Assembly (NCBI GenBank): GCA_040544425.1
Contig: JBEONO010000004.1
Coordinates: 217,358 to 281,357, forward strand
Direction of reading: 5' to 3'
Length of the DNA stretch: 64,000 nucleotides
DNA from: Solimicrobium sp040544425
GTDB lineage: Bacteria > Pseudomonadota > Gammaproteobacteria > Burkholderiales > Burkholderiaceae_D
In this document: positions 53,493 to 62,621 of the stretch, piece after piece
Position numbering within the stretch: the first letter of the stretch is position 1
How the letters are laid out: the number at the start of each line of letters is the position of its first letter
Notes under the pieces: generated by a model
The model's input: the letters and a program-made list of their open reading frames with translations, nothing else
Told to the model about the DNA's origin: nothing
Databases searched by the model: none
Position numbers and translations under genes: made by a program

Positions 53493-53849
53493 ATGAAACT
53501 TTTAAATTTATTGCGCAATCTGAGGATGCTGCTGGTTGGCGGCGTGTTATGTCTGTCAGTTTTTCATCTGGTCGATTTGAATCATCATCGCAAGCTGGAA
53601 GTTGATCAGCGCGCCGCCGTCATGAAAAGTCATGGTGTTCAGAATCCGGATGCCGCGCCGGTCATTGAACTACCCACTGCCGATGGCGTGTACACAGCCG
53701 ATCTCGACGCCAATTTTCAGCAGGCGATTGTTCAGACGCTTGGTGAGGTGATTGTCGCTTACCTGCTGGTGATGGCGCTGTTTGCGGGGATCAATCAGAT
53801 TTTGGGGATCAGGATCGATGATCTAGGCAAGCACAAAACGAAGGCGTAG
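53493..53849 (+). CDS. Unknown two-helix membrane protein
   Basis: 118 residues with two membrane helices (MLLVGGVLCLSVFHLV and IVAYLLVMALFAGINQI) flanking a polar loop of about 55 residues. GGAG precedes the ATG at 53493. It lies 46 bp after the OprN-like gene and may be part of the pump operon. I do not recognise a family. It converges with the Phd/YefM-type gene (6-bp gap). Confidence 0.6.
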   Translation: MKLLNLLRNLRMLLVGGVLCLSVFHLVDLNHHRKLEVDQRAAVMKSHGVQNPDAAPVIELPTADGVYTADLDANFQQAIVQTLGEVIVAYLLVMALFAGINQILGIRIDDLGKHKTKA

Positions 53850-53855
53850 GCTGGC

Positions 53856-54098
53856 TTATATAACCCGGCCTACGTGACTTTTACTCAATGGCTCCGCCAT
53901 TGCATCCTTTATTGATTCGCACATGCCGGGGACAGACAGAAGAAACAGCGTTTCTTGAATTGCATTCCAATCTTCAGCGGAAACCAAGACTGCTGAAAAC
54001 CGTTTTCCTGTGATCGTCACAGGTTCGTGCGACTCAGTCACCTGGTCAATTAATCGCTCAAGACTGGCGCGAGCCGCGCGTGCGTTGATGATATTCAT
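53856..54098 (-). CDS. Phd/YefM-family antitoxin, apparently orphan
   Basis: An 80-residue protein of the Phd/YefM antitoxin family (MNIINARAARASLERLIDQV, then VTITGKRFSAVLVSAEDWNA), which binds its operator and its toxin partner. AGGAG lies seven bases before the ATG. The usual YoeB/Doc toxin should follow on the same strand, but the next gene downstream is on the opposite strand. It is therefore an orphan antitoxin or relies on a toxin elsewhere. Confidence 0.85.
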   Translation of the reverse strand: MNIINARAARASLERLIDQVTESHEPVTITGKRFSAVLVSAEDWNAIQETLFLLSVPGMCESIKDAMAEPLSKSHVGRVI

Positions 54099-54160
54099 AT
54101 TGAATCTCCTTTTTTTAACGGTGCTACTCGTTTCGGGCGTGATCCTAAGCCAGCGGCAAA

Positions 54161-54370
54161 TCAGTTCATGTCATCAATCGACACTGCTTTGGCCGGTTTG
54201 GGCAGCATTCCTTTTAATTCAAGGCTCGAGCTGGTTATGGGAATCATCAGAAATTCACCGTTTGTCGTTTCGATAAACTCAATACGGCTTCCAGTTTCAA
54301 GTCTCAGGGCGGCACGCACCTTGGCGGGAATTGTTACCCGTCCTTTTGATCCAAGTTTGGCTGTTGACAT
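54161..54370 (-). CDS. AbrB/MazE-family antitoxin, apparently orphan
   Basis: A 69-residue swapped-hairpin AbrB-type DNA-binding protein (LGSKGRVTIPAKVRAALRLE). Such proteins are antitoxins of VapC/MazF-type toxins. AGGAG lies five bases before the ATG. No toxin gene adjoins it on the same strand: 62 bp downstream is the Phd/YefM-type antitoxin gene. The C-terminal MLPKPAKAVSIDDMN tail resembles the toxin-binding tails of VapB-type antitoxins. Confidence 0.82.
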   Translation of the reverse strand: MSTAKLGSKGRVTIPAKVRAALRLETGSRIEFIETTNGEFLMIPITSSSLELKGMLPKPAKAVSIDDMN

Positions 54371-54442
54371 AATTTCTCCTGTCTTTGCAGTTTCCTAAAT
54401 TTAAAGTATGGAGTATCGGTCGATCACTGAAGTTCCTTTTCT

Positions 54443-54461
54443 TACGTCTTTGACGTATAAT
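54443..54461 (+). promoter_or_regulatory. -10 box and operator of the RelE-type toxin gene
   Basis: A consensus -10 TATAAT (54456-54461) ends only six bases before the ATG at 54468. A palindrome TACGTC-TTT-GACGTA (54443-54457) overlaps the -10 box and could be the autoregulatory operator. The expected transcription start falls at about the ATG, which implies a leaderless mRNA. The -35 is weak. Confidence 0.5.
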
Positions 54462-54467
54462 CCGCCG

Positions 54468-54791
54468 ATGCTCACAGTTATCGAAACCCCTACTTTTCAA
54501 CGGCTTTGGCCCGCTTATTGGACCGAAGAGGAACGTGCGGAATTTGCTGCCTATTTGGCGCAGTGTCCAGAAGCAGGTGATGTTGTAAAGGGTTCCGGTG
54601 GTGTACGCAAAGTTAGATGGGCTCGACAAGGAGGCGGTAAATCCAGTGGCGTCCGGGTCATCTATTACAACCGCCTGACCAGCGGCGAAGTTATCTTAAT
54701 CTTCCTTTATGCAAAAAATGAATTTGACTCAATTGCCGGGGAAAAGCTGAAGGAGTTAAAAAATGCAATCGAAAAAGCCTATGGGCGATAA
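54468..54791 (+). CDS. RelE/HigB-type toxin
   Basis: A 107-residue protein (MLTVIETPTFQRLWPAYWTE) of the RelE/ParE superfamily, HigB-like subgroup, which usually cleaves mRNA at the ribosome. The conserved basic core KVRWARQGGGKSSGVRVIYY is visible. The ATG at 54468 is preferred over an earlier in-frame ATG at 54408 because of the family start. The HTH antitoxin gene overlaps it by 29 bp, giving a toxin-first operon. Confidence 0.85.
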   Translation: MLTVIETPTFQRLWPAYWTEEERAEFAAYLAQCPEAGDVVKGSGGVRKVRWARQGGGKSSGVRVIYYNRLTSGEVILIFLYAKNEFDSIAGEKLKELKNAIEKAYGR

Positions 54792-55074
54792 GGCACTGCG
54801 CGCCTGGGAAGATTCTCGCGACCTGAGTGCAGAATTGGAACAATCCATCAATGAAATGCTCGCCGGTCAAGGCCAGGCCGTACCGGTTTCTTCTGTTGTC
54901 GCTGTCCGCATGCAATCCGGCCTGTCCCAGAGTTTGTTTGCAAAACTGTTGGGCGTATCGGTTCGCACTTTGCAGGAGTGGGAGCAAGGGCGGCGTCAAC
55001 CGTCTGGGGCGGCACAGACTCTGCTGAGGATTGCTATGCGACACCCCGAAGTGCTGCGCGAGTTGGCGGCATAA
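54763..55074 (+). CDS. HTH antitoxin (HigA/NadS-like)
   Basis: A 103-residue protein with a C-terminal XRE helix-turn-helix (GLSQSLFAKLLGVSVRTLQE then WEQGRRQPSG) and a helical N-terminal half that should bind the toxin. GGAG lies upstream of the ATG, inside the toxin gene. It neutralises the RelE-type toxin and represses the operon. After the stop, GCCCCGG/CCGGGGC can pair but has no T-run. Confidence 0.88.
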   Translation: MQSKKPMGDKALRAWEDSRDLSAELEQSINEMLAGQGQAVPVSSVVAVRMQSGLSQSLFAKLLGVSVRTLQEWEQGRRQPSGAAQTLLRIAMRHPEVLRELAA

Positions 55075-55258
55075 AAGCTGATCTGTTAGAGCAACTCCAC
55101 CAGCCCCGGCCCGGGGCAAATCATTGACACTAAAATAATCGACGCGCATAATTTGTCGCCTCATGCCCATTCCTTTAGGGCAACACAGAGCACACCAATC
55201 CAGAATGTTCAGGGCGTGCACCTCACCCGATTGATCCTTTTCACCGAAATGAAAGCAT

Positions 55259-55963
55259 ATGAATAATCCGCGTAGATTGTTTCTGTCAGGGAGTTTGTTC
55301 GTTGCACTGATGTTTCTGATCGGTTGCACCACACCGGCCATTGAAGCGCGCCGCCACTATACCGAAAATGTCTCGTCGATCCTGATCTCGCAGGACAAAC
55401 AAAAGCTGGTCTTCATCGGCAAAACCTACCATTACATTTTTGATGCGCCGCCCGAGCTGGTGCGTACGCTGGAAATGCCATTTCACAGCAAGGTCAGCGG
55501 CGAATTATCGAATTTCCATGTCGACGCCCAGGCAGGTGTGACCGGCCTCTACAGTCTGCGTATTGAAGGGACGCTGAATGAACGCGACCGATTGGATGCG
55601 ACATCTGCAGGTTACCGGCCTGACCCGAATGGTCAACTGGCCCTGTCCGGCAAGATCGGCGGCACCCGCTACCTGGAAGACACCTCGCTGATGGGCGAGA
55701 TCAAGGCCATGCGCAATCCCAAAGACAAACTCGACGAGAAACAGTCGGTCGCGGAAAGCCTGAATAAAACCTACACGCTGACCATCACCTACGATCCGTC
55801 CAGCGGCGAAAAAGCGCTCAACAAAGTGATTTCGCCGATCATCGTCAGCAGCGATGGCCTGTACCTGCTGTTCAATGTTTTTCTGGCACCGGTGGTCATT
55901 CCGCTGGCCATCGAAAATGTGTCGCCCACCTGCTTCCCGTATTGCATGACACCACCCAAATAA
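55259..55963 (+). CDS. Unknown lipoprotein
   Basis: A 234-residue lipoprotein (start NNPRRLFLSGSLFVALMFLI, lipobox LIGC). The mature part begins TTPAIEARRHYTENVSSILI and has an alternating beta-like pattern. The C-terminus is hydrophobic (LYLLFNVFLAPVVIPLAIEN), so it may be anchored at both ends. I do not recognise the family. It converges with the P-type ATPase gene with only 7 bp between stop codons. Confidence 0.65.
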   Translation: MNNPRRLFLSGSLFVALMFLIGCTTPAIEARRHYTENVSSILISQDKQKLVFIGKTYHYIFDAPPELVRTLEMPFHSKVSGELSNFHVDAQAGVTGLYSLRIEGTLNERDRLDATSAGYRPDPNGQLALSGKIGGTRYLEDTSLMGEIKAMRNPKDKLDEKQSVAESLNKTYTLTITYDPSSGEKALNKVISPIIVSSDGLYLLFNVFLAPVVIPLAIENVSPTCFPYCMTPPK

Positions 55964-55970
55964 AGAGCAG

Positions 55971-58322
55971 TCAGGCGCGCAAGCGCAGCGCATTCAGGAT
56001 CACCGACGCCGAACTCAAACTCATCGCCAATGCGGCAAACATCGGTGACAACAACCAGCCGGTCATCGGATACAACACCCCTGCAGCCAAGGGGATGCCA
56101 AGTGAGTTGTACAGCAGCGCAAACAACAGGTTCTGGCGCATATTGCGCACGCTCGCATTCGAGAGGGCGCGCGCGTAAGCAATCCCGCGCAGGTCGCCCT
56201 TGACCAGCGTGACCTGGGCGCTGTTCATCGCCACGTCGGTGCCGGTCCCCATGGCGATGCCAATATCGGCCTGGGCCAGTGCCGGTGCATCATTGATCCC
56301 GTCGCCGGCCATCGCAACGATATGTCCCTGTGCCTGCAATTGCTGAACCAGTTTTAATTTGTCGGCCGGTTGCACTTCACCATGCACATCGCTGATACCC
56401 AGTCGTTTGCCGACCCCCTGGGCGGTGGTGATGCCATCCCCGGAGGCCATGATCACGTGTATCCCGGCGGTCTTCAAGGCCAGCAGCGCTTCGGGTGTGC
56501 TGGCCTTGATCGGATCCGATACCACCAACAGCCCCGCGAGTTGCCCGTCGACCGCCAGGTGCATGACACTGGCACCCTCGCTGCGCTGCAATTCGGCTTG
56601 ATCCTTCAATACAGCAACCGGCACCTGATGCTGTGTAAGCAGGACGGCATTGCCGAGAATGAGCGATTGTCCCTTGACTGTGCCCTGTACGCCGATGCCG
56701 CTGGCAGAGTCGAACTGCTCGACCTGATCCAGAACCAGATTGCGTTGCCGCGCAGCGGTCACGATGGCGACTGCCAGCGGATGTTCACTGCCCTGATCGA
56801 CACTGGCGGCCAGCCGCAGTACGTCGTCCTCGCTAAAGCCGGGCGCGGCAATGGCCCGGTCAAAAACCGGCCTGCCTTCGGTGAGCGTGCCGGTTTTGTC
56901 GACAATCAGCGTATCCACCCGGCGCAGGTTTTCAATCGCGGCGGCGTCCCGGAACAGCACGCCATGCGTGGCACCCTGACCGGTTGCCACCATGATCGAC
57001 ATCGGTGTTGCCAGACCCAGGGCACAGGGACAGGCGATGATCAGTACTGCCACGGCGTTGATCAAGCCGTAGACCCAGCTTGGACTGGGACCGAACAAGC
57101 CCCAGGCCAGCAAGGTCAGCAGCGCGATCGCGACCACGCTCACCACGAAATAACCGGCCACCACATCGGCGACCCGCTGCATCGGTGCTTTCGATCTTTG
57201 GGCACCGGCGACCATCTGGACAATCTGCGCCAGCACAGTTTGCGCGCCAATTTTTTCGGCGCGCATGACCAGCGCTCCGGAAGTATTCAGTGTCGCACCG
57301 ATCACCTGGTCGCCGCTGCGTTTGGTGACCGGCATCGGTTCGCCGGTCAGCATTGATTCATCAATCGCACTGCTGCCTTCCAGCACCACACCGTCCACCG
57401 GCACTTTTTCTCCGGGCCGCACCCGAAGTTTTTCACCCACTGCCACATCGCTCAAGGCAATGTCCTGTTCGCTGCCGTCGGCATTGATGCGCCGTGCAGT
57501 TTTTGGTGCCAGCCCCAACAGCAGTTTGATCGCCAGCGATGTTTTGGCGCGCGCCTTCAGTTCCAGAACCTGGCCGAGCAGGGTCAATGAAATGATCACC
57601 GCAGACGCTTCAAAATACACGCCGATGCGCCCCATGCTCATGAACGATGCCGGAAAAATGTCAGGCGCGATCGTGGCCACCACGCTGTAAATAAATGCCG
57701 ATCCGGTCCCGGTAGTGATCAGGGTCCACATATTCGGGCTGCGATACAGCACCGACTGAACACCACGGATCAGCAACGGCAGACCGGCCCAGGCCACCAC
57801 CGGCAATGCCAGCGCCAGTTCGATCCAGCTCTGCACCGGACCACGAACCCAGCCCGTGGCGTGACCAAACATCGCCAGCAGCGCAACGCAGACAGTGAAC
57901 GGCAGGCTGATCCAGAAACGGTTGCTGAAATCCTTCAGTTCGCTGTTTTCTCCATCAGCCAGTGTTGGCATGACCGGTTCCAGCGCCATGCCACATTTGG
58001 GGCAAATGCCCGGATGATTCTGGCGGATTTCAGGATGCATCGGGCAGGTGTAGATCGTATCTGCCGGTGCCTGCGCCGTTTGCACCGGACTGGCATCGAG
58101 ATACTGGGCTGGATTTGCATCGAATCTGGTTTTGCAGTGCGCGCTGCAAAAATAGAATTCCTGTGCAGCGAAATGCGAATGATACGGAGATGCTTCAGTT
58201 GTACTCATCCCGCACACCGGATCACGATGCGCGGACTGGATGGTTGACTTGGATTGGTCGTGCTTGCGTTCAGGTCGAAAAAACTGAGGCTGGGGCAGAC
58301 TGTGAATCACTTGCGGCGGCAT
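55971..58322 (-). CDS. Copper-type heavy-metal P1B ATPase
   Basis: A 783-residue metal-exporting ATPase. It begins with a YHS domain (DPVCGMSTTEASPYHSHFAA, about 30-75) and a second Cys-rich metal-binding motif YTCPMHPE...CPKCGMALEPV (91-115). The membrane metal motif CPC is at 431-433 and the phosphorylated Asp in VDKTGTLTEG at about 475. TGE, HP and GDGIND motifs are present. The CPC and N-terminal domains favour Cu+ (or Ag+) export. The ATG has AAAGGTG upstream. No CueR-type regulator was found nearby. Confidence 0.92.
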   Translation of the reverse strand: MPPQVIHSLPQPQFFRPERKHDQSKSTIQSAHRDPVCGMSTTEASPYHSHFAAQEFYFCSAHCKTRFDANPAQYLDASPVQTAQAPADTIYTCPMHPEIRQNHPGICPKCGMALEPVMPTLADGENSELKDFSNRFWISLPFTVCVALLAMFGHATGWVRGPVQSWIELALALPVVAWAGLPLLIRGVQSVLYRSPNMWTLITTGTGSAFIYSVVATIAPDIFPASFMSMGRIGVYFEASAVIISLTLLGQVLELKARAKTSLAIKLLLGLAPKTARRINADGSEQDIALSDVAVGEKLRVRPGEKVPVDGVVLEGSSAIDESMLTGEPMPVTKRSGDQVIGATLNTSGALVMRAEKIGAQTVLAQIVQMVAGAQRSKAPMQRVADVVAGYFVVSVVAIALLTLLAWGLFGPSPSWVYGLINAVAVLIIACPCALGLATPMSIMVATGQGATHGVLFRDAAAIENLRRVDTLIVDKTGTLTEGRPVFDRAIAAPGFSEDDVLRLAASVDQGSEHPLAVAIVTAARQRNLVLDQVEQFDSASGIGVQGTVKGQSLILGNAVLLTQHQVPVAVLKDQAELQRSEGASVMHLAVDGQLAGLLVVSDPIKASTPEALLALKTAGIHVIMASGDGITTAQGVGKRLGISDVHGEVQPADKLKLVQQLQAQGHIVAMAGDGINDAPALAQADIGIAMGTGTDVAMNSAQVTLVKGDLRGIAYARALSNASVRNMRQNLLFALLYNSLGIPLAAGVLYPMTGWLLSPMFAALAMSLSSASVILNALRLRA

Positions 58323-58439
58323 TGTTCACCTTTATGGAACAAACTAAGCCATTGAGTCTCCCACAGATACGCCTGACCCGATTGATTCCCGTCAAAGTTC
58401 AATCGATATGGTCGAATATAGCCGATGAATTGCTTAAAT

Positions 58440-59975
58440 CTACAGCAGGTCCAGCTTATTCAATATCTGGTCAGCATGCAGAGTAATCGCCGCCTGATCT
58501 TCCGCGCTGATCTTGTTCAGATTCGCTGTCATCAACCGGGTGCGCGGACTGGCGTCAAACTGTGCGCGATGCTTGATTAAAAAATTCCAGTACAGGGTAG
58601 TGACCGGGCAGGCATCCTCCCCAAACCGGACCTCGGGCCGGTAGGCACAGGAACCGCAGTAATTGCTCATGCGCTTGATGTAGGCACCGCTGGCAATATA
58701 CGGCTTGCTGGTGAACCGTCCGCCGTTGGCAAACAGCGCCATGCCCGCGGTATTGGGCAACTCGACCCATTCGATGGCATCGACATAGATGGCCAGATAC
58801 CAGGCGCACACTTCTGCGGGCAGAATCTCGGCCAGCAGGGCGAAGTTGCCGGTCACCATCAGGCGCTGGATGTGATGGGCATAACCATACTTGAGGGTTT
58901 GACCGATCGCGTCCTGCATGCACGCCATCCTGGTCTGACCGGTCCAGTACCACGCCGGTAACGGCCGTTGATGATTGTAAAAATTATCCTGTGCCATGCC
59001 CGGCATATCCAGGTAATACATGCCGCGCACAAATTCGCGCCAGCCCAGAATCTGCCGGATAAAACCTTCGACCGTGGCGAGATCCAGTCCATGCTTTTTG
59101 GAGGCCAGCAGAGCTGCATCGATCACTTCGCGCGGATTCAATAGTTTCAGGTTCAGCGCGCTCGAGAGCATCGAATGCCAGCCAAACGGCGTCTCGGTCC
59201 ACATCGCGTCCTGAAACATGCCGAAATTGATCAGGCGATATTCAGTGAAATAATCCAGCGCCGCCAGCGCTTCGTCGCGCGTGACTGGCCAGTTAAAATA
59301 ATCCAGCGAACCCGGATGCTCCGGGTAGGTCGCCGCAACGTAGCTGATGACTTCAAGTGTGATGGCGTCCGGCGCAAATGCCAGTGGTGCATCAATCAGG
59401 CCCGGGCCTTTTTTGGAATAGGGCTTGCGATTATCCTGATCAAAATTCCATTGCCCGCCTTCGGGATTGCCATCCGCGTCCACCATAATCTTGTGGGTCT
59501 TGCGCATCAGGCGATAAAAATATTCCATCCGCAATTCTTTTTTGCCACTGGCCCATTCTGAAAACTGCTGATGCGAACAAAAGAAATGATCATCTTCGCG
59601 CATATCCAGTTCCAGGTTCAATTCCTGGGCCAGTTGTTCGATGGCGAGTTTCAGTCGCCACTCCCCCGGCTCCACGCAAACCAGATGGGTGATGCCGGAT
59701 CGAAGCAATTCGTCCTTGAGCACCGCCACAATCGGCAGGGGCGATTCCTTGATATAGGTGAGCGGGTAGTGCAGGTCGAGAAGCGCTTTGCCGAAATGCC
59801 GCATCGCCGATAAAAACAAGGCGATCTTGACCTTGTGCGACCAAACATACTCTGCCTCGTTGGCGGACTCGATCATGATCAGCCGGTCGGTTTGGGGATT
59901 GAAATCTCTCAATGCCGCAGCGCGCAGATCCAACTGATCACCCAGAATTAAAACCAGCCGCTTTTGATTGTTCAT
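58440..59975 (-). CDS. FeS-type cryptochrome/photolyase (PhrB-like)
   Basis: A 511-residue flavoprotein of the prokaryotic (6-4) photolyase/cryptochrome group that carries a 4Fe-4S cluster. The N-terminal domain (LVLILGDQLDLRAAALRDFN) has the photolyase alpha/beta fold. Four cysteines fit the FeS site: one in EVCAWYLAIY and three in NYCGSCAYRPEVRFGEDACP. YGYAHHIQRLMVTGNFALL is the family FAD-site region. It repairs UV lesions or acts as a light sensor. The upstream small gene (59972-60241) overlaps its ATG by 4 bp. Confidence 0.92.
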   Translation of the reverse strand: MNNQKRLVLILGDQLDLRAAALRDFNPQTDRLIMIESANEAEYVWSHKVKIALFLSAMRHFGKALLDLHYPLTYIKESPLPIVAVLKDELLRSGITHLVCVEPGEWRLKLAIEQLAQELNLELDMREDDHFFCSHQQFSEWASGKKELRMEYFYRLMRKTHKIMVDADGNPEGGQWNFDQDNRKPYSKKGPGLIDAPLAFAPDAITLEVISYVAATYPEHPGSLDYFNWPVTRDEALAALDYFTEYRLINFGMFQDAMWTETPFGWHSMLSSALNLKLLNPREVIDAALLASKKHGLDLATVEGFIRQILGWREFVRGMYYLDMPGMAQDNFYNHQRPLPAWYWTGQTRMACMQDAIGQTLKYGYAHHIQRLMVTGNFALLAEILPAEVCAWYLAIYVDAIEWVELPNTAGMALFANGGRFTSKPYIASGAYIKRMSNYCGSCAYRPEVRFGEDACPVTTLYWNFLIKHRAQFDASPRTRLMTANLNKISAEDQAAITLHADQILNKLDLL

Positions 59976-60241
59976 TTTTGTTTGTATTGGGTTGGACAGT
60001 AGGCGCGGGTAACCAGCTTGCTGCGCAGCGCGGCGTGTTTAGTGACACGCCCGGTGACGCGTTTGCGCCATAACTGAAATGAGCCGCGCTTGAGCTGGGT
60101 TCGCATGATTACAATTACCTGCGATTCGGACATGCCATAAATCTTTTCAATGGCATCAAACGGGCTGCGATCTTCCCAGGCCATTTCAATTAAGCGGGAC
60201 AGATCTGGTTCTGACAGGGCGGCGGAGGATATTTTTGGCAT
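59972..60241 (-). CDS. TIGR03643/DUF2805-like protein
   Basis: An 89-residue protein (PDLSRLIEMAWEDRSPFDAI, EKIYGMSESQVIVIMRTQLK) with a helix-turn-helix-like pattern, matching small proteins of the TIGR03643/DUF2805 type. Its stop overlaps the photolyase ATG by 4 bp, so they are co-translated. Such genes are often found beside photolyases; function is unknown. Confidence 0.75.
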   Translation of the reverse strand: MPKISSAALSEPDLSRLIEMAWEDRSPFDAIEKIYGMSESQVIVIMRTQLKRGSFQLWRKRVTGRVTKHAALRSKLVTRAYCPTQYKQK

Positions 60242-60301
60242 ACTGCGAGTTTAAGGCTTATTGACCGAAATAGCCGCACACCCAAGAATGAATACCTGAA
60301 C

Positions 60302-60643
60302 ATGATCGGCAAGATCCGTAAAAAACAGCTGGCTGCCCAGCCGTCAGTGCAGCAGAATGAGCCCGCACCGGTGTGCCCGATCTGCGGCAGAGCGATACCT
60401 GACGCGCAAAAAGACGCGCACCATCTGATTCCCAAGTCCAAAGGCGGCAGGGCGACGCAATACCTGCACCGGATCTGTCACCGGCAGATCCACGCCTTGT
60501 TTAATGAAACTGAACTGGCCCGCACCTTGAATACTGCCGAATCACTCAGAGAGCACCCGGACATGCAAAAATTTATCGGGTGGGTACAATACAAGCCAGA
60601 TTCGTTTTATCAAAGAACATCCAAAAGTCTCAGAATAAAATAA
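60302..60643 (+). CDS. HNH endonuclease-like protein
   Basis: A 113-residue protein with a zinc-binding CPICGR (Cys 25 and 28) and an HNH-type core AHHLIPKSKGG, then LHRICHRQIHALF. The layout fits a small HNH nuclease. It lacks long extensions for restriction or intron homing, so its role is unclear. It is the first gene to the right of the photolyase pair and precedes AlkB by 8 bp; they may be co-transcribed. Confidence 0.8.
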   Translation: MIGKIRKKQLAAQPSVQQNEPAPVCPICGRAIPDAQKDAHHLIPKSKGGRATQYLHRICHRQIHALFNETELARTLNTAESLREHPDMQKFIGWVQYKPDSFYQRTSKSLRIK

Positions 60644-60651
60644 GTTCGATC

Positions 60652-61269
60652 ATGCAAACAAGTCTATTTGATAACGCCAGCGATTTGAACATATTGCCCA
60701 AGGACGGGCAGGCAAACTATTTGCCAGCCGTTTTCAGCGCACAGCAATGCAGCGCTTTATTCGATGCCCTGAAAGCTTCGTTGACCTGGGAGACTGAAGA
60801 ATTTGTCATGTTTGGTCAAAAGATCACGATGCGCAGACAGGTTGCCTGGGTGGGCGACCCGGGATGCTCTTACACCTACTCAGGCATGCAAAAACATCCG
60901 CAGCCCTGGACTGCAGAATTATTGCTGATCAAACGCAAAATGGAGCAGCTCGCAAAGTGGGAATTCAATTCATGCCTGCTCAATCTGTATCACGACGGCA
61001 GCGACGGCATGGGATGGCACAGCGATAACGAAGATGAACTCGACAGTCAGGCACCGATTGCGTCCCTCAGTATCGGTGCTGAACGCAAATTTGCTTTTCG
61101 TCACAAGACAGACAAAACAACCCATTCGCTCTTTTTGGGGAATGGCAGTGTATTGATCATGCGAGCACCCACCCAGCAATTCTGGCGCCACAGCCTGCTT
61201 AAAACTAAAACCGTAGTGGGGCCACGCATCAATTTAACCTTCAGAAAAATAATTGCTGGCCGAATGTAG
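60652..61269 (+). CDS. AlkB-like 2-oxoglutarate dioxygenase
   Basis: A 205-residue Fe(II)/2-oxoglutarate oxygenase of the AlkB family, which removes alkyl groups from DNA or RNA bases. The metal ligands are H123-x-D125 (GWHSDNEDEL) and His 180 (FWRHSLLK). The 2-oxoglutarate-binding Arg is in GPRINLTFR. ATG at 60652. With the photolyase it makes a small DNA-repair neighbourhood. A weak ribosome site only. Confidence 0.9.
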   Translation: MQTSLFDNASDLNILPKDGQANYLPAVFSAQQCSALFDALKASLTWETEEFVMFGQKITMRRQVAWVGDPGCSYTYSGMQKHPQPWTAELLLIKRKMEQLAKWEFNSCLLNLYHDGSDGMGWHSDNEDELDSQAPIASLSIGAERKFAFRHKTDKTTHSLFLGNGSVLIMRAPTQQFWRHSLLKTKTVVGPRINLTFRKIIAGRM

Positions 61270-61758
61270 CTTGGGTTGAAAACCCGGCTTCGGTCTCGCC
61301 ATGCTTTATGAAAATGTGCGGCAAATTATTTGAAATATCCACGCATCAGCCATTACCCTTTTTGGGGTTTTCACTTCGCACGGCTCTTGAAATGCCTGAC
61401 TGACAGCACCGGGCAATACCCAATTTGACAACCTGAAGCACTAATTGCAACTTACTGATGACCTATTTAGGGCATTTACAAGCGGTCATTAAATCTATAG
61501 TCTCGTACCGGATATTAGCCTGCAACTTTCGAATCCGCGTGTATTTGCACCGAAATCATGGATTTCTGAACAAAAGTATTGGCACGAATTATTGGGAATT
61601 TGTGGTGGTGGATAGTTGTAACAGACTGAAATCGGCACTTAGCAGCCTCTGGACGGCCTAAGCAAATATGGAATCAAAAGACGAGAAGTGAGTGACTCAG
61701 GGAGTGAAGCCGACACTCGTACCCGACTTAAAAATATCTTTTATATTCTAAATAACAA
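61270..61758. other. Gap without supported gene
   Basis: About 490 bp with no convincing gene. A short open frame at 61458-61661 has no family resemblance or ribosome site. No strong hairpin, repeat or RNA gene was seen. The base composition becomes more AT-rich from about here. Confidence 0.5.
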
Positions 61759-62400
61759 ATGTTGCTCAATAAATTGAACCGCAAAGCCGTTTGGAAAATT
61801 TCTGTTATTTTGATTTCGTTGCTGTTTCCAGTTTATGCAACATCTCAAGAAGACGGAAGACAGTTTACGTCTTTCTCCAAATTCAATCTCAACGTGGGGA
61901 CATTGGAAGATGTACAAAGCGTCCTAGGTCCATCTACTTTGGTTGAGACCGGCGAAGCAGGGGAATATGAAGCTTCAGTTTGTTATCGACTACCAGGTGG
62001 GCTAGTCTATTTTCTTTCTGGGGGGATGGGCGGACGTGATTTGACGCTTTTGGGATTTGGAATTTCCAAACTTGACGCAAGGAAGCCGTGTGCTCATTGG
62101 CCTCGGAGTGTCGTTGCGCCGATTCTGCAAATTGGTAAATTAAGAGTTGGAATGACCGTTGATGCGTTTTCCAAGATCGTTAATGGCAAAATTGAATGGG
62201 ACGGAAATAATGCACGGTTTTTCTATGAAACCAAACGAAAATTTACCCAAGAAGAAATGTCCAGTTTTAATGCCGACGTGCAAACCAGTATTAAAGATGG
62301 CGGCCAGCAAAATTATTTCGACGTGCAAGTCGCTTTAGTTGCTAAATTCAAAAATAAAAGGCTCACTGAAGTTAGGGTCTGGAAGATCAAGACCCTTTAA
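61759..62400 (+). CDS. Unknown exported protein
   Basis: A 213-residue protein with a Sec signal peptide (KISVILISLLFPVYATSQ). The mature part begins QEDGRQFTSFSKFNLN and contains two Cys that could form a disulfide (SVCYRLPG and KPCAHWP). I do not recognise the family. It is the first gene of the AT-rich right end. Confidence 0.6.
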   Translation: MLLNKLNRKAVWKISVILISLLFPVYATSQEDGRQFTSFSKFNLNVGTLEDVQSVLGPSTLVETGEAGEYEASVCYRLPGGLVYFLSGGMGGRDLTLLGFGISKLDARKPCAHWPRSVVAPILQIGKLRVGMTVDAFSKIVNGKIEWDGNNARFFYETKRKFTQEEMSSFNADVQTSIKDGGQQNYFDVQVALVAKFKNKRLTEVRVWKIKTL

Positions 62401-62621
62401 ACTAATCGTGAACCTAATAACATCAGAGCGGTTGCATTAAAAAAACCAATGAGTAAGGCGGCAGACGGCAGAGCTTGTGTCAAAACGTATGGCCGGTGAC
62501 AAATCTGAAGCTGTCGTTGGCTGTACGTCGGCATCTGGGCAAAATCTGCACATTGCCGCCAGTCGGTCAAGGAATCAAATTTTTAAAAATAGATATTGCC
62601 ATTTGCAACTAAAGGATAGTT

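Noticed and set aside
55075..55110. Intrinsic terminator after the HTH antitoxin
   Set aside because: A GCCCCGG/CCGGGGC stem exists but no T-run follows.
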